A stretch of 64,000 nucleotides of DNA from Bradyrhizobium sp. AZCC 1719. GTDB taxonomy: Bacteria > Pseudomonadota > Alphaproteobacteria > Rhizobiales > Xanthobacteraceae. A program made the position numbers and the translations under genes. Below the pieces are notes generated by a model. The model saw only the letters and a program-made list of their open reading frames with translations. It made no database searches and was not told the DNA's origin. Below, piece by piece: positions 8,565 through 17,931 of this stretch. The DNA is taken from contig NZ_JAZHRU010000001.1 in the NCBI RefSeq assembly GCF_036924525.1, forward strand, positions 6,229,001 to 6,293,000, written 5' to 3'. Positions within the stretch are counted from its first letter, which is position 1. Each line of letters begins with the position of its first letter.

Positions 8565-10088
8565 ATGCCAAGGGAACCAAAAAGGCAATGCATCTTTACC
8601 GAGCGTGGTTGGCTGATTGCGCTGGCCGTCGCGGTGGGAATGTTGCTCGGCTTGGCCGGCCCCACCTCTGCACAGTTCTTTAATTTCGGCGGATATCAGC
8701 AGGGGCCACAACAGCAACGCGGCGGCGGCTGGTTTGGTAACGAACGCGGTGGCGGCTGGTATGGTAACGACACGTTCGCGCCGTACCAAGAGCACGCGCC
8801 GCAGCCTCGTTGGAATGGGCGGCAAGCCCCTCCGCCGCCGCGCGAGGATTTTTCAAAGGCGCCACCGCCCGAGAAACGCAACACTGTATCGGAGCGCCAC
8901 ATACTTGTGCTCGGTGACGCCATGGCAGACTGGCTCGCCTATGGGCTTGAGAACGTCTATGACGACCAGCCTGAGGTGGGTGTGATCCGCAAACACAAGA
9001 CAGTTTCCGGCCTGATCAAATATCAGCCGAAGGGCGATCCAGCCGATTGGGCCGCCGCCGCCAAAGGCATTCTTGCCGCCGAAAAGGCGGATGCCATTGT
9101 CGTCTTGCTCGGGCTTCATGATCGCACCTCAATCCGCGAGCCGGCGGTCGACAAATCCGACAACAAGGCTGGGAACAAGAAGGACGCCAAGGCGAAACCT
9201 GATGGCAAGACTTCGAGCGCAAAGCCCGAGGCGAAATCGGATGACGCAGCCAAGGTGCCGGACGCCGAGTTGTCGCCAGACGATGCCGCCGAAAACAGTG
9301 AGAAGAGCACGCGTTCGCCGGACGGCATCTACGAGTTTCGCGAGAAGCGCTGGGTCGAACTCTACATGCAAAAGATCGAGGAGATGATCGGCGTACTCAA
9401 GTCCAAGGGTGTGCCTGTGCTTTGGGTGGGTCTGCCGGTGGTACGCGGCCCCAAGTCGACCGCCGACACCGCGTTTCTGAATACGCTCTATCGCGATGCG
9501 GCCGGCAAGGCCGGCATCACCTATGTCGATGTCTGGGACGGATTTGTCGATGAAACCGGCCGCTTCTTGCAGCACGGCCCCGATTTCGAGGGGCAGACCC
9601 GCCGGCTGCGCTCTTCCGATGGTGTGTACTTCACCAAGGCCGGCGCGCTGAAGCTCGCGCATTATGCCGAGCGCGAAATCAACCGCCTGTTGGCTGCGCG
9701 TTCCGCGCCGATTGTGCTGCCCACTGAGCCGGCTACACCCGACGCCAGTGCGCGGCCGGATCAGCCGGCGCCGCGTCCGCTCGCCGGGCCGATCGTTCCC
9801 TTGGCGCCCTCCTCTGTCGGCACGAATCAATTGCTCGGCGATCCGGGGGGACGGCCTGTGACGATGGATGCGCAAGCGGCGCGGGTCCTGATCACAGGGG
9901 AGCCTTTGTCGGCGCCAGCCGGTCGCGCCGACGATTTTGCCTGGCCTCGACGCGAAATCGGACGCGAAGGGGCCAAGGGTGAGACGCCAGTGGCATCAAA
10001 ATCGCTCGATGCCAACGCGCGGGCGCCGGCGGCATCGCTAAAGCCGAAAAAGCAACGCCGCCAGAACGAGACCAACAATCGCTTTTGA
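8565..10088 (+). CDS. DUF459 SGNH-hydrolase-fold exported protein with substituted catalytic residues
   Basis: About 507 residues. A hydrophobic signal/anchor (16-36, ending TSAQ) is followed by a Gly/Gln/Pro-rich stretch, the SGNH core from about residue 112, a charged Lys/Asp-rich insert (195-250) and a Pro-rich tail. Block I reads GDAMADWLAYGLE (Ala119 at the usual GDS serine), block III GLHD (His185 at the usual Asn), block V SDGVYFT (Tyr355 at the usual His). The SGNH/GDSL chemistry normally needs Ser, Asn and His, so this may be a non-catalytic relative. The ATG at 8565 lies just before the signal sequence; an in-frame GTG at 8550 is possible. A cell-envelope role is inferred from export and the amidase gene 264 bp downstream. 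Confidence 0.8.
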   Translation: MPREPKRQCIFTERGWLIALAVAVGMLLGLAGPTSAQFFNFGGYQQGPQQQRGGGWFGNERGGGWYGNDTFAPYQEHAPQPRWNGRQAPPPPREDFSKAPPPEKRNTVSERHILVLGDAMADWLAYGLENVYDDQPEVGVIRKHKTVSGLIKYQPKGDPADWAAAAKGILAAEKADAIVVLLGLHDRTSIREPAVDKSDNKAGNKKDAKAKPDGKTSSAKPEAKSDDAAKVPDAELSPDDAAENSEKSTRSPDGIYEFREKRWVELYMQKIEEMIGVLKSKGVPVLWVGLPVVRGPKSTADTAFLNTLYRDAAGKAGITYVDVWDGFVDETGRFLQHGPDFEGQTRRLRSSDGVYFTKAGALKLAHYAEREINRLLAARSAPIVLPTEPATPDASARPDQPAPRPLAGPIVPLAPSSVGTNQLLGDPGGRPVTMDAQAARVLITGEPLSAPAGRADDFAWPRREIGREGAKGETPVASKSLDANARAPAASLKPKKQRRQNETNNRF

Positions 10089-10351
10089 CGGTTGCAAAGA
10101 ATGGCCGAAAGCCCGCTACAGTGCATAGCTATGTGGCTCAATGACAACACTGACGCGAAATCGCGCGAATGGATGCCGTAATCGCTCTCTCCGACTTGTA
10201 TCCGCCCTCATTGAATTGCGACCCTTGCGTGTCGAATTCGGTGGGTGGGGTACGATATGTTTTCCATCGGCTGTGCCAGGACTTCGTTCGCCAACATCAA
10301 CGCAAGCCTCATTCGCATTAGCGCGCCTTCGGGTTCGGTCTCTGGGCGAGC

Positions 10352-11371
10352 ATGAAGCGCCGCGCGTTCATTTGTGTTCTCGGCGGTGTCGCTTCGCGAT
10401 TTTGGCGCCGCGGCCGCATCATCATTGCCGCAATGGCAGCAATGATGCTTCTGCCGATCGAGGTCAGCGACGCGGGCTGGCTGTCGGACGTCTTCAAAGG
10501 CTCGTCAAAACAGGCCAAATCGCCAAAACAAGGCAAGCCGTCAAAGCACGTCACTTCGCGCAAGCCAGCCGCTTTGGCGAAGCGAGCCACCTCGTCAAAG
10601 CGCCGCACCGTGAAGCTTGCCGCCCTGGGGCCGGTCGCCTTGCCCTCTGCCGCTTTCAAGCCGGCCACACCCCTGTGCGATCCCTCCACGTTTCGGATCG
10701 TTCTGGATGTGGGACATACCGCCGAATCAGAAGGCGCGATCAGCGCCCGCAACGTCTCCGAGTTTGTCTTCAATCTGCGCCTTGCGAAGCGGATCGAGGA
10801 GAAGTTGAAGGCCGAGGGCTTTCCTGAAACCAAGTTGCTCCTGACCGAGGGCAAGGCGAGGCACAGCCTCTTCAAACGCGTGGCCGCCGCCAACAATCTG
10901 CGCGCGGATCTCTTTCTGTCGATCCACCATGATTCCGTGCCCACCAAATTCCTCGAGGACTGGGAGTTCGAGGGAAAGAAAAGCCATTTCAGCGACCGCT
11001 TCAGCGGATATTCCGTCTTCGTCTCCCGCAACAATCCGGACTTCAAGACGAGCCTCTCGTTCGCCGAACTGATCGGCAAGGAGATGAAGGCCCAGGGCCT
11101 TGATTATGCCAGGCAATATTCCCAGGCGATCATGGGTCGGCATCAGCGTCCGTTACTGAACAAGGAAACCGGCGTCTATCGCTACGATGAGCTCATCGTG
11201 CTGAGAAAGACCCGGATGGCTGCCGTCCTGCTGGAAGCGGGCTCGATCATCAACCGGGACGAAGAACTCAAGATGAGTTCGCCTGAGCGGCGGGACATTA
11301 TCAGCAGCGGTGTCGCGGCGGCGGTGAAGGCATTTTGCGAGCCCCGATGGGCCATGCTCGGTCCGCTCTGA
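10352..11371 (+). CDS. N-acetylmuramoyl-L-alanine amidase (Amidase_3)
   Basis: Zinc amidase that cuts the lactyl-peptide bond of peptidoglycan. The 339-residue protein has an N-terminal signal/anchor (about 22-41), a Lys/Ser-rich linker (50-90) and an Amidase_3 domain (115-330). Zinc ligands are H122 in LDVGHT, E137 in VSEFVFN and H192 in LSIHHD; the catalytic Glu is E295 in VLLEAGSI. All four are present, so it should be active. The long basic linker may hold it to the wall. It lacks an obvious AMIN domain, unlike E. coli AmiC. It lies 264 bp after the DUF459 gene on the same strand and converges on the unknown gene at 11411-12610. Confidence 0.92.
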   Translation: MKRRAFICVLGGVASRFWRRGRIIIAAMAAMMLLPIEVSDAGWLSDVFKGSSKQAKSPKQGKPSKHVTSRKPAALAKRATSSKRRTVKLAALGPVALPSAAFKPATPLCDPSTFRIVLDVGHTAESEGAISARNVSEFVFNLRLAKRIEEKLKAEGFPETKLLLTEGKARHSLFKRVAAANNLRADLFLSIHHDSVPTKFLEDWEFEGKKSHFSDRFSGYSVFVSRNNPDFKTSLSFAELIGKEMKAQGLDYARQYSQAIMGRHQRPLLNKETGVYRYDELIVLRKTRMAAVLLEAGSIINRDEELKMSSPERRDIISSGVAAAVKAFCEPRWAMLGPL

Positions 11372-11410
11372 CGGCGCGGTAGCGTCGCATCTGGACCCCG
11401 CTTGCCGGCT

Positions 11411-12610
11411 TCAACCCCTTGACTGCTTCTTGATTTCGTCGAATTTGGAAAGCGCTCGTTCAAATTTTTCGTTGAACAGCCACATCGCATCGAGAATTTC
11501 GCGGTAGGTCGCGGATGTTTTGGCCCGGTCAGCCCGTCCGAAGGTGAAAACGCTGTTGTTTCGCAGATAGGCCATGATCTTCGGGTCTGAAATTCTGTAG
11601 TCAACCAGGTTGCGCGAGCCGAGCGCAGACCTGGTTGGGCTCGGAACAATCTGGATGAGTTCAAAGAGCTTCATCTGATCGATCGGATCTGGCAGTGTTT
11701 TCACGATCGCCGGCACCTGCGGAAAGATATCCGCGTGTGCGTTCATGAGGCCATCCCGCACGGCGGTCCAGTGGTTGAACCGATGATCCAGATTGCCAAC
11801 CCGGGCCTCTTCCTTGTCGTCGCGAAGGCTCATTGCAGGATCAAAGGCTGCTATCGATTTTTTTATCGCCGCCCATTTCTTCCGTCCATTTTGATCTTCG
11901 GGTACGCCTGTTTGCAAGCTGCCCTTATATTTGTTCGAGCGCGCATTCCCGATGTTCTGATTGCCATTTGTCTCGGCAAAGAACAGGCCCAGGCTGATAC
12001 GGCCTGCTGCTTCGGCATTGGCCGCATCAAGGCCCTTGGCTCGCGCAATGGCCGTGCCCAGATCGACAACGTCCTTGAAGGGAGTATCTGAGTTTTGCGC
12101 GTTGCCGGGCGGCGCCTGCATCTGGTCGAAAAGTCTCCTGTACTCGTCGAGCAGCGGCTCATTGTCGGCGCTAAAATACGCCGGCGGGATTCCGTATTTG
12201 TTGGGCCCACCTATCTTGGACGGAAGAGCGTCGGTAAGATCCTTGTACGCGCTGATCATGTTGTTGCGTGCAAGGTAGAGTGCTTGTCCTGGCAAGTTCG
12301 GTAGTCGCTGGTTCGAATTGATCTGCGCGCGCCGCTGGCCCAGGATCGACTCGAAGTTGCTCCGTGCATTATTGTATGTATTGAGCGCATCCGATTGGTT
12401 TTTCGTTAGTGTGGCCGGCTCACCCATTGCAGGCGACATGAAGCTGAGATTGCCGATGGCGGCCGCCACGAGCGACGCGACCGTGGCGACGGTCGCATTG
12501 GTGGCAACGGAACCCGGCGCAGTGAAGAAGATTCCGAGAGCAAGGGCTGCCGTGGGCGCAGCAGTATGGCTTTTTATCCCCATGGCGATTTTTCCCATGC
12601 CCAGTTTCAT
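11411..12610 (-). CDS. unknown exported protein with a lysozyme-like motif
   Basis: 399 residues; family not recognised. Residues 15-62 contain two hydrophobic Ala-rich stretches compatible with a signal sequence and anchor (cleavage possibly near SPAMGEPA). The rest is hydrophilic and helical. Residues 206-235 read SLGLFFAETNGNQNIGN followed by KGSLQTG, which resembles the active-site region of goose-type and SLT lysozyme folds (Glu, then KG-x-x-Q); E213 would be the acid. This similarity is only by eye. No known catalytic domain is otherwise evident. It converges with the amidase gene (39-bp gap), so a wall-related role is possible but unproven. Confidence 0.72.
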   Translation of the reverse strand: MKLGMGKIAMGIKSHTAAPTAALALGIFFTAPGSVATNATVATVASLVAAAIGNLSFMSPAMGEPATLTKNQSDALNTYNNARSNFESILGQRRAQINSNQRLPNLPGQALYLARNNMISAYKDLTDALPSKIGGPNKYGIPPAYFSADNEPLLDEYRRLFDQMQAPPGNAQNSDTPFKDVVDLGTAIARAKGLDAANAEAAGRISLGLFFAETNGNQNIGNARSNKYKGSLQTGVPEDQNGRKKWAAIKKSIAAFDPAMSLRDDKEEARVGNLDHRFNHWTAVRDGLMNAHADIFPQVPAIVKTLPDPIDQMKLFELIQIVPSPTRSALGSRNLVDYRISDPKIMAYLRNNSVFTFGRADRAKTSATYREILDAMWLFNEKFERALSKFDEIKKQSRG

Positions 12611-12699
12611 CGGATCGCGACCGACGCGATCGTAAACAACGAACGGGCAGCTTGGCGAGGCGAAAGCTCCAAATCCGATGCAATGTCGACAGGGATCAC

Positions 12700-13539
12700 C
12701 TAAGCGAGCCAGCGCTTGCGTCGCTTGTAGTGCTTCACATCGCGGAATGATTTGCGCTTGTCCCCGGCGATGCCAAGATAGAATTCCTTGACATCCTCAT
12801 TTGCGGCGAGCGCCCGCGCCTCGCCGTCCATCACTACGCGGCCATTTTCGAGGATGTATCCGTGTCTGGCGTATTTGAGCGCCATATTGGTGTTCTGCTC
12901 GGCGAGCAGGAACGTAACATTTTCCCGGACATTGAGATCCTTGACGATCTCGAAGATCTCTTCGACGATCTGCGGAGCGAGGCCCATCGATGGCTCGTCG
13001 AGCAGGATCATCTTCGGGCGCGACATCAGCGCACGGCCGATTGCGCACATCTGCTGTTCGCCACCCGACGTATAGCCCGCGGTGGAACCGCGTCGCTCCC
13101 TGAGACGGGGAAAATAGGCATAGACCCGCTCGAGATCCTCTGCGATCGCGGACTTGCCGTCCACGCGCGTGAATGCGCCGGTCAGGAGATTTTCTTCGAC
13201 GGTGAGGTGGGCGAAGCAGCGCCGCCCCTCCATCACCTGAATGCAGCCGCGCCGCACTAGATCGTTTGGCGACAGCGACTGCACTTCGACACCGTCAAAC
13301 AGGATTGAGCCCTTGGTGACCTCGCCGCGCTCTGAATGCAGCAGATTGGAAATCGCCTTCAGAGTCGTTGTCTTGCCCGCACCATTGGCGCCGAGAAGTG
13401 CGACGATTCCGCCCCGCGGCACATCCAGCGATACGCCCTTCAATACCAGGATGACGTGATCGTACACGACCTCGATATTGTTGACCGACAGGAACGGCGC
13501 CGCCGCTTCTGTCGTCGTGGCGGCCTTGGGGGTTGACAC
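12700..13539 (-). CDS. livF: Liv-type ABC transporter ATP-binding protein (LivF)
   Basis: 279-residue ATPase with Walker A (GANGAGKTT), signature region (YTSGGEQQMCAIGRALM, a variant of LSGGQ), Walker B (PKMILLDEP) and an H-loop replaced by Gln (LLAEQN), as is usual for LivF. GTG start at 13539 with GGAGGGAG five nt upstream. The C-terminus carries a basic tail (RDVKHYKRRKR) longer than in E. coli LivF. It is the last gene of the acyl-CoA synthetase / Liv operon, 78 bp after the binding protein. It energises import together with LivG. Confidence 0.94.
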   Translation of the reverse strand: MSTPKAATTTEAAAPFLSVNNIEVVYDHVILVLKGVSLDVPRGGIVALLGANGAGKTTTLKAISNLLHSERGEVTKGSILFDGVEVQSLSPNDLVRRGCIQVMEGRRCFAHLTVEENLLTGAFTRVDGKSAIAEDLERVYAYFPRLRERRGSTAGYTSGGEQQMCAIGRALMSRPKMILLDEPSMGLAPQIVEEIFEIVKDLNVRENVTFLLAEQNTNMALKYARHGYILENGRVVMDGEARALAANEDVKEFYLGIAGDKRKSFRDVKHYKRRKRWLA

Positions 13540-13617
13540 GCTGCTCCCTCCGAACTGTTGTGGCTTCCGGAATATCCGGGAGGAAGCGAACGTTCCTCCC
13601 GGATCTCGGAGATGTTT

Positions 13618-14937
13618 TCAGCTCTCTTTCGAGCAATCGCGAGGCTGAATCTTCTTGTCCGCGGCATACTTTGCGGAAATTTCGTCAACGAGCGGTTCGG
13701 TGTCGGATTGGTTGGCCGTGTACCAGTCGGAGATGATCTTCCAACCCTTGCCGTCCCACTGCTGTACGCGCCCGTCCCGCGCGCCCTCGTGATCGGAGCA
13801 GGAAATCTTGATCGGCTTCAACATGCCCTCGAAGCCGAGTTCCTTGAGACGAGCTTCAGAGAGATTGAGGTTCTCAAGACCCCAACGGACCTGCTCGCCC
13901 GTCAGCGGCTTCTTGCCGAACTTCTCCTGCGCCTTGCGGATCCCCTCCACCCCGAGCATGGCGTTCACCATACCGCGGTTGTAGAGAACCTCGCCGACCT
14001 TGCCGGGCTCCGACGCGCCCTTGCCCTTTGCATAGACGTGCTTCTCGATCTCGGCATGCACGGGGAATTTGCCCGCACCATGCTGAAGCATCAGCGCCTT
14101 GTAGCCGACCGCTTGATCGCCTGCCGGCTGCACATCCGGCTCTGCGCCCGACCACCAAACACCGATCATCTTGTCGCGCGGATAGGCAACGGCCGCCGCT
14201 TCCTTGACTGCCGTCCCGTTCATGACGCCCCAGCCCCAGACCAAGACATAGTCCGGCCGGTTCTGGCGAATCCCCAGCCATTGCGACTTCTGTTCGACAC
14301 CGGGATGCGTAACCGGGATCGGCGTGAACTCAAAGCCGTGCTTCTTGGCCAGCACCTGCAGCATCGGGATCGGCTCCTTGCCGTATGGGCTGTCGTGATA
14401 GAGCAGCGAGATCTTCTTGCCCTTCAGCTTGTCGACGCCGCCCACCTCCTTGGCAACGTGCTGGATCGCGATATCGGCCGCGGACCAGTACGTGCCGAGC
14501 AGCGGGAAATTGTAGGCGAACACGGCGCCGTTCTTGGAATCGGCGCGGCCATAGCCCATGGTGATAATCGGGATCTTGTCAGTCGTGGTTTTCTCGGTCA
14601 GGGCGAACGTGATGCCAGTCGACAGCGGATTGACGAAGGCCGCGCCGGTTGGGCCCTTCCCTTTGAGACGCTCGTAACATTCAACGCCCTTGTCGGTGGC
14701 GTAGCCGGTTTCGCATTCCTCGACCAGGAGCTTGACGCCGTTGATGCCGCCGTCGCGCTCGTTGACAAGGTTGTAATAGTCGGCCACGCCGTTTGCGTAC
14801 GGCACGCCATTCACGGCGTACGCGCCCGTTCGGTAGGATAGTATCGGGATGAACTGCTCGCTCTGCGCTGCAGCAGGAGAGGCAAACGCCCCGCCTGAAA
14901 GTATGGCTGCAGCAAGTAATAGTTTGTTGCGTACCAT
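13618..14937 (-). CDS. Liv-type periplasmic substrate-binding protein
   Basis: 439 residues: signal peptide 1-24 (ending SPAAAQ), then a Peripla_BP_6 fold recognised by FIPILSYRTGAYA, NGVADYYNLVNERDGGINGVKLLVEECETG and a mature size of about 415. It captures the ligand for the adjacent Liv permeases. A very strong ribosome site (GAGGAGGAG) precedes the ATG, consistent with binding proteins being made in excess. The binding pocket resembles the branch found in clusters with acyl-CoA synthetases, so the ligand may be an aromatic or aliphatic carboxylate rather than leucine; this is inference from context. Confidence 0.92.
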   Translation of the reverse strand: MVRNKLLLAAAILSGGAFASPAAAQSEQFIPILSYRTGAYAVNGVPYANGVADYYNLVNERDGGINGVKLLVEECETGYATDKGVECYERLKGKGPTGAAFVNPLSTGITFALTEKTTTDKIPIITMGYGRADSKNGAVFAYNFPLLGTYWSAADIAIQHVAKEVGGVDKLKGKKISLLYHDSPYGKEPIPMLQVLAKKHGFEFTPIPVTHPGVEQKSQWLGIRQNRPDYVLVWGWGVMNGTAVKEAAAVAYPRDKMIGVWWSGAEPDVQPAGDQAVGYKALMLQHGAGKFPVHAEIEKHVYAKGKGASEPGKVGEVLYNRGMVNAMLGVEGIRKAQEKFGKKPLTGEQVRWGLENLNLSEARLKELGFEGMLKPIKISCSDHEGARDGRVQQWDGKGWKIISDWYTANQSDTEPLVDEISAKYAADKKIQPRDCSKES

Positions 14938-15062
14938 CTAACTCTCCTCCTCGTTCAGCCCGTTTTTTCTGTACCGGGTCTTGTTTTCGCGGGCTTCCTC
15001 CTATTGCCAACGACCGCCGCTCCGCATTGCGATCTTCGGCTTGCTTCGCACTGCCCGTCCCT

Positions 15063-16190
15063 TCAGTAGGGAAACGGCCACAGTCTGAGCTTCTCCTTGC
15101 CAATCGATATGAGCCGGGCAAACCCATGTGGCTCCTTGATGAGAAGATAGCAGATCAACGATCCAAAGATGATGAATTCCAGATGAGTAATCGTCTCTGT
15201 CGACAGCGGCACACCGAGCTGGGTTGGAAGCAGGTTCAGCATGATGGGCAGGATCAGGATAAAGGCCGCACCGATAAATGACCCCATGATCGAACCCAAC
15301 CCGCCGATGATCACCATGAACAGAAGCTGCAGCGAACGCTCGATCGAGAAGGCGAGCGGCTCCCACGAGCCCAGATAGACGAACGCCCAAAGTGCGCCCG
15401 CCACGCCGATGATAAATGAAGAGACCGCGAAAGCTGTAAGCTTCGCGTAGAGTGGCCGGATACCGATGAGCTCCGCGGCTATGTCCATGTCGCGGATTGC
15501 CATCCATTGTCTGCCGAGATTGCCTCGAACGAGATTCTTCGCCAGAAACGCGAACACGGTTACAAAGATCAGGCACAGCATATAGCGCTCGATCGGCGTG
15601 CCTACGTTCAGACCGAAGAAATCCAGCGTCGGTGCACTGACCGACCCCGACGGCGCATAATTGGTGAACCACGGCACCCGCAGGAACACCCAGTCGAAGA
15701 AGAACTGCGCTGCGAGTGTTGCGACCGCCAGATAGAGGCCCTTGATCCGCAGACTGGGAATACCGAAGAGGATGCCGACAACCGCGGCCGCCAGCCCGCC
15801 GAGCAAAATAGATAGCAGTACGGGCAACGGCGGGATCGAAATCGCAAAGCCAAGCCAGGCGAGCGGAATATGAACGCCGGTCCCCAACTTGTAGGCCGAG
15901 TAAGCGCCGATGGCCATGAACGCGCCGCTGCCGAGCGAGATCTGGCCGCAATAGCCGACAAGAATGTTTACGCCGATAGCGGCAAGCGCGAGGATCAGGA
16001 AGGGCAGCAGAATGGCGCGAAGCAGATAGTCGCTGCCGAACGGCCAAATGTCGAAGTCAGCCAGCAGCGGCACGCCAATGAAGGCGATACCAAGCAAGAT
16101 CGCGAGCGCCATACGGTCCTGGCGGATCGGAAAGATCGCCATATCCTCCGCGTAGGTCGTCTTGAATTGGCCTGCCTCGCGATAAAGCAC
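15063..16190 (-). CDS. livM: Liv-type ABC transporter permease (LivM)
   Basis: 375-residue inner-membrane permease with about nine or ten transmembrane segments from residue 27 on. The LivM signature is visible as NILVGYCGQISLGSGAFMAIGAYSAY, split by the usual conserved glycines, and the cytoplasmic coupling motif RGNLGRQWMAIRDMDIAAELIGI. GTG start with GGAG six nt upstream. It is 15 bp downstream of livH and 125 bp upstream of the binding-protein gene, in the same operon. Confidence 0.94.
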   Translation of the reverse strand: MLYREAGQFKTTYAEDMAIFPIRQDRMALAILLGIAFIGVPLLADFDIWPFGSDYLLRAILLPFLILALAAIGVNILVGYCGQISLGSGAFMAIGAYSAYKLGTGVHIPLAWLGFAISIPPLPVLLSILLGGLAAAVVGILFGIPSLRIKGLYLAVATLAAQFFFDWVFLRVPWFTNYAPSGSVSAPTLDFFGLNVGTPIERYMLCLIFVTVFAFLAKNLVRGNLGRQWMAIRDMDIAAELIGIRPLYAKLTAFAVSSFIIGVAGALWAFVYLGSWEPLAFSIERSLQLLFMVIIGGLGSIMGSFIGAAFILILPIMLNLLPTQLGVPLSTETITHLEFIIFGSLICYLLIKEPHGFARLISIGKEKLRLWPFPY

Positions 16191-16205
16191 AACTAACTCC
16201 TCATC

Positions 16206-17135
16206 TCAGATGCGCTCGATGATGCGCTCGCCGAACAGCCCCTGCGGCCGCACGAGCAGCACCGCCAAAGCCAGCACATAGGCGAACCAATATTCGATAC
16301 CGCCGCCAATATGCGACCCCAGGAACACCTCGGCGAGCTTCTCGCCCGCACCTACAATAAGCCCGCCGACGATCGCTCCTGGGACCGAGGTAAGGCCCCC
16401 AATGATCAGGACCGGCAGGGCCTTCAGCGCGAGAAACGTGATCGAGAACTGCACACCCAGCTTGGTACCCCACACGGTCGCCGCAACGAGCGCAACGAGA
16501 CCGGCAACAAGCCAGACCACAAACCAGATCCAGCCGATTGGAATCCCGACCGACTGCGCTGCCATGTGATCGTCGGCAACCGCCCTGAGTGCGCGACCAG
16601 TCTTGGTTTGCTGGAAGAAGATCGCGAGACCCGCGACCAGAATGCCGGCGATAAGGCCGCCCCAGACATCAAGCTGGTTGACCAGAATCCCACCCGGAAA
16701 GTGACTTTCGAACAGGAGCCAGATGTCGGTCGGGAACAGCCGCAACGGGTAAACATCGGAACCGAAGATCATCTGCGCCGCACCCTCGAGGACGAATGTC
16801 ACGCCAATGGTGGACATGAACAGGGTGAGAGCATTCTGATTGACAAGAGGTCCAATCACGAACCGCTCGATCAGCCAGGCCGTTATCGCCATGATCACGG
16901 CGGCAAAGCCGATGCCGAGGACGATCGCAACCCAAAGCGGGAAGCCGTTGGCCACGAGGAGATCGAGCGAACGAACCAGCGCCAGCCCGGCGAGCAACAC
17001 CATTGCGCCTTGCGCAAAATTAAACACGCCGGATGCCTTGAAGATCAACACGAAGCCGAGCGCGACCAGCGAATACAAGAAGCCAGACATCAATCCGCCG
17101 ATCAGCACCTCCAGAAATTGACCCAATGCGATCAC
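16206..17135 (-). CDS. livH: Liv-type ABC transporter permease (LivH)
   Basis: About 309 residues with eight hydrophobic segments. The LivH signatures are GLMSGFLYSLVALGFVLIF, FNFAQGAMVLLAG and the coupling loop TGRALRAVADDHMAAQSVGI. The frame stays open into livG, but the GTG at 17135 with GGGAG six nt before it gives the family's usual N-terminus (IALGQFLEVLIGG) and leaves a 10-bp gap after livG. It forms the membrane channel with LivM. Confidence 0.94.
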   Translation of the reverse strand: MIALGQFLEVLIGGLMSGFLYSLVALGFVLIFKASGVFNFAQGAMVLLAGLALVRSLDLLVANGFPLWVAIVLGIGFAAVIMAITAWLIERFVIGPLVNQNALTLFMSTIGVTFVLEGAAQMIFGSDVYPLRLFPTDIWLLFESHFPGGILVNQLDVWGGLIAGILVAGLAIFFQQTKTGRALRAVADDHMAAQSVGIPIGWIWFVVWLVAGLVALVAATVWGTKLGVQFSITFLALKALPVLIIGGLTSVPGAIVGGLIVGAGEKLAEVFLGSHIGGGIEYWFAYVLALAVLLVRPQGLFGERIIERI

Positions 17136-17145
17136 ACCATGCTCC

Positions 17146-17931
17146 CTAGTGCGCGATGCCGAGATAGGCGTCGATGACGCCCTGATCCTTCTTGACCTCA
17201 TCCGGCGTTCCGTCGGCGATCTTCACGCCATGATCGAGCACCACCACGCGATGAGAGAGATCCATCACCACAGCCATGTCATGCTCGATCAGCGCGATCG
17301 TCGTGCCGTAATAATCGTTCACGTCGAGGATAAACCGCGACATGTCCTTCTTCTCTTCGAGGTTCATGCCTGCCATCGGTTCGTCAAGCAGAAGGAGATC
17401 GGGCTCCATCGCAAGGGCGCGGCCGAGTTCGACGCGTTTCTGCAGGCCGTATGGCAAGCGCGCGACCGGCACCTTGCGGATCGGTTCGATCTCCAGAAAA
17501 TCGATGATCTCTTCGACCCGGTGCCGATGCTCGATCTCCTCCGCCAGCGCAGGGCCGTAGCGCAGCATCTGCCACAGAAGGCCCCGCCGCATCTTCAATG
17601 TGCGGCCAGCCATGATATTGTCGAGCGCGCTCATTCCCTTGAACAGCGCGACGTTTTGAAAGGTGCGCGCGATGCCGCCACGGGACGCCTCGAACGGCTG
17701 CATCTGGGCGCGGGTTCGTCCCTTGAAGGTGATGGCACCACGATTGGGATGATAGAAGCCGTTGATGACGTTGAGCATCGAAGTCTTTCCGGCGCCATTC
17801 GGTCCGATGATGGCGCGAATTTCACCTTTCCTGATGTCAAGCGAAACATCCCTCAGCGCTTTCACGCCGCCAAACGCCAGCGATACCCCCTCGACCTGAA
17901 GCAGGATTTCGCTCGTGTCCGGCATCCTCAT
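17146..17931 (-). CDS. livG: Liv-type ABC transporter ATP-binding protein (LivG)
   Basis: 261 residues with Walker A (GPNGAGKTS), Q-loop region, a LivG-type signature replaced by LPYGLQKRVELGRALA, Walker B (PDLLLLDEP) followed by MAGMNLEEKKD (the LivG hallmark MAGMN), and H-loop (IEHDM). The ATG overlaps the stop of the upstream acyl-CoA synthetase gene (ATGA at 17928-17931), showing tight coupling. It is the partner ATPase of LivF. Confidence 0.95.
   Translation of the reverse strand: MRMPDTSEILLQVEGVSLAFGGVKALRDVSLDIRKGEIRAIIGPNGAGKTSMLNVINGFYHPNRGAITFKGRTRAQMQPFEASRGGIARTFQNVALFKGMSALDNIMAGRTLKMRRGLLWQMLRYGPALAEEIEHRHRVEEIIDFLEIEPIRKVPVARLPYGLQKRVELGRALAMEPDLLLLDEPMAGMNLEEKKDMSRFILDVNDYYGTTIALIEHDMAVVMDLSHRVVVLDHGVKIADGTPDEVKKDQGVIDAYLGIAH

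Noticed and set aside
13558..14841. 427-codon plus-strand frame across the Liv binding-protein gene
   Set aside because: Mirror of a gene with signal peptide and strong ribosome site; high-GC codon bias commonly leaves such long antisense frames.
14957..14995. AGCCCG/CGGGCT hairpin between livM and the binding-protein gene
   Set aside because: Only 6 bp with a 27-nt loop and no T-tail in the transcribed direction; too weak to call a terminator or processing site.
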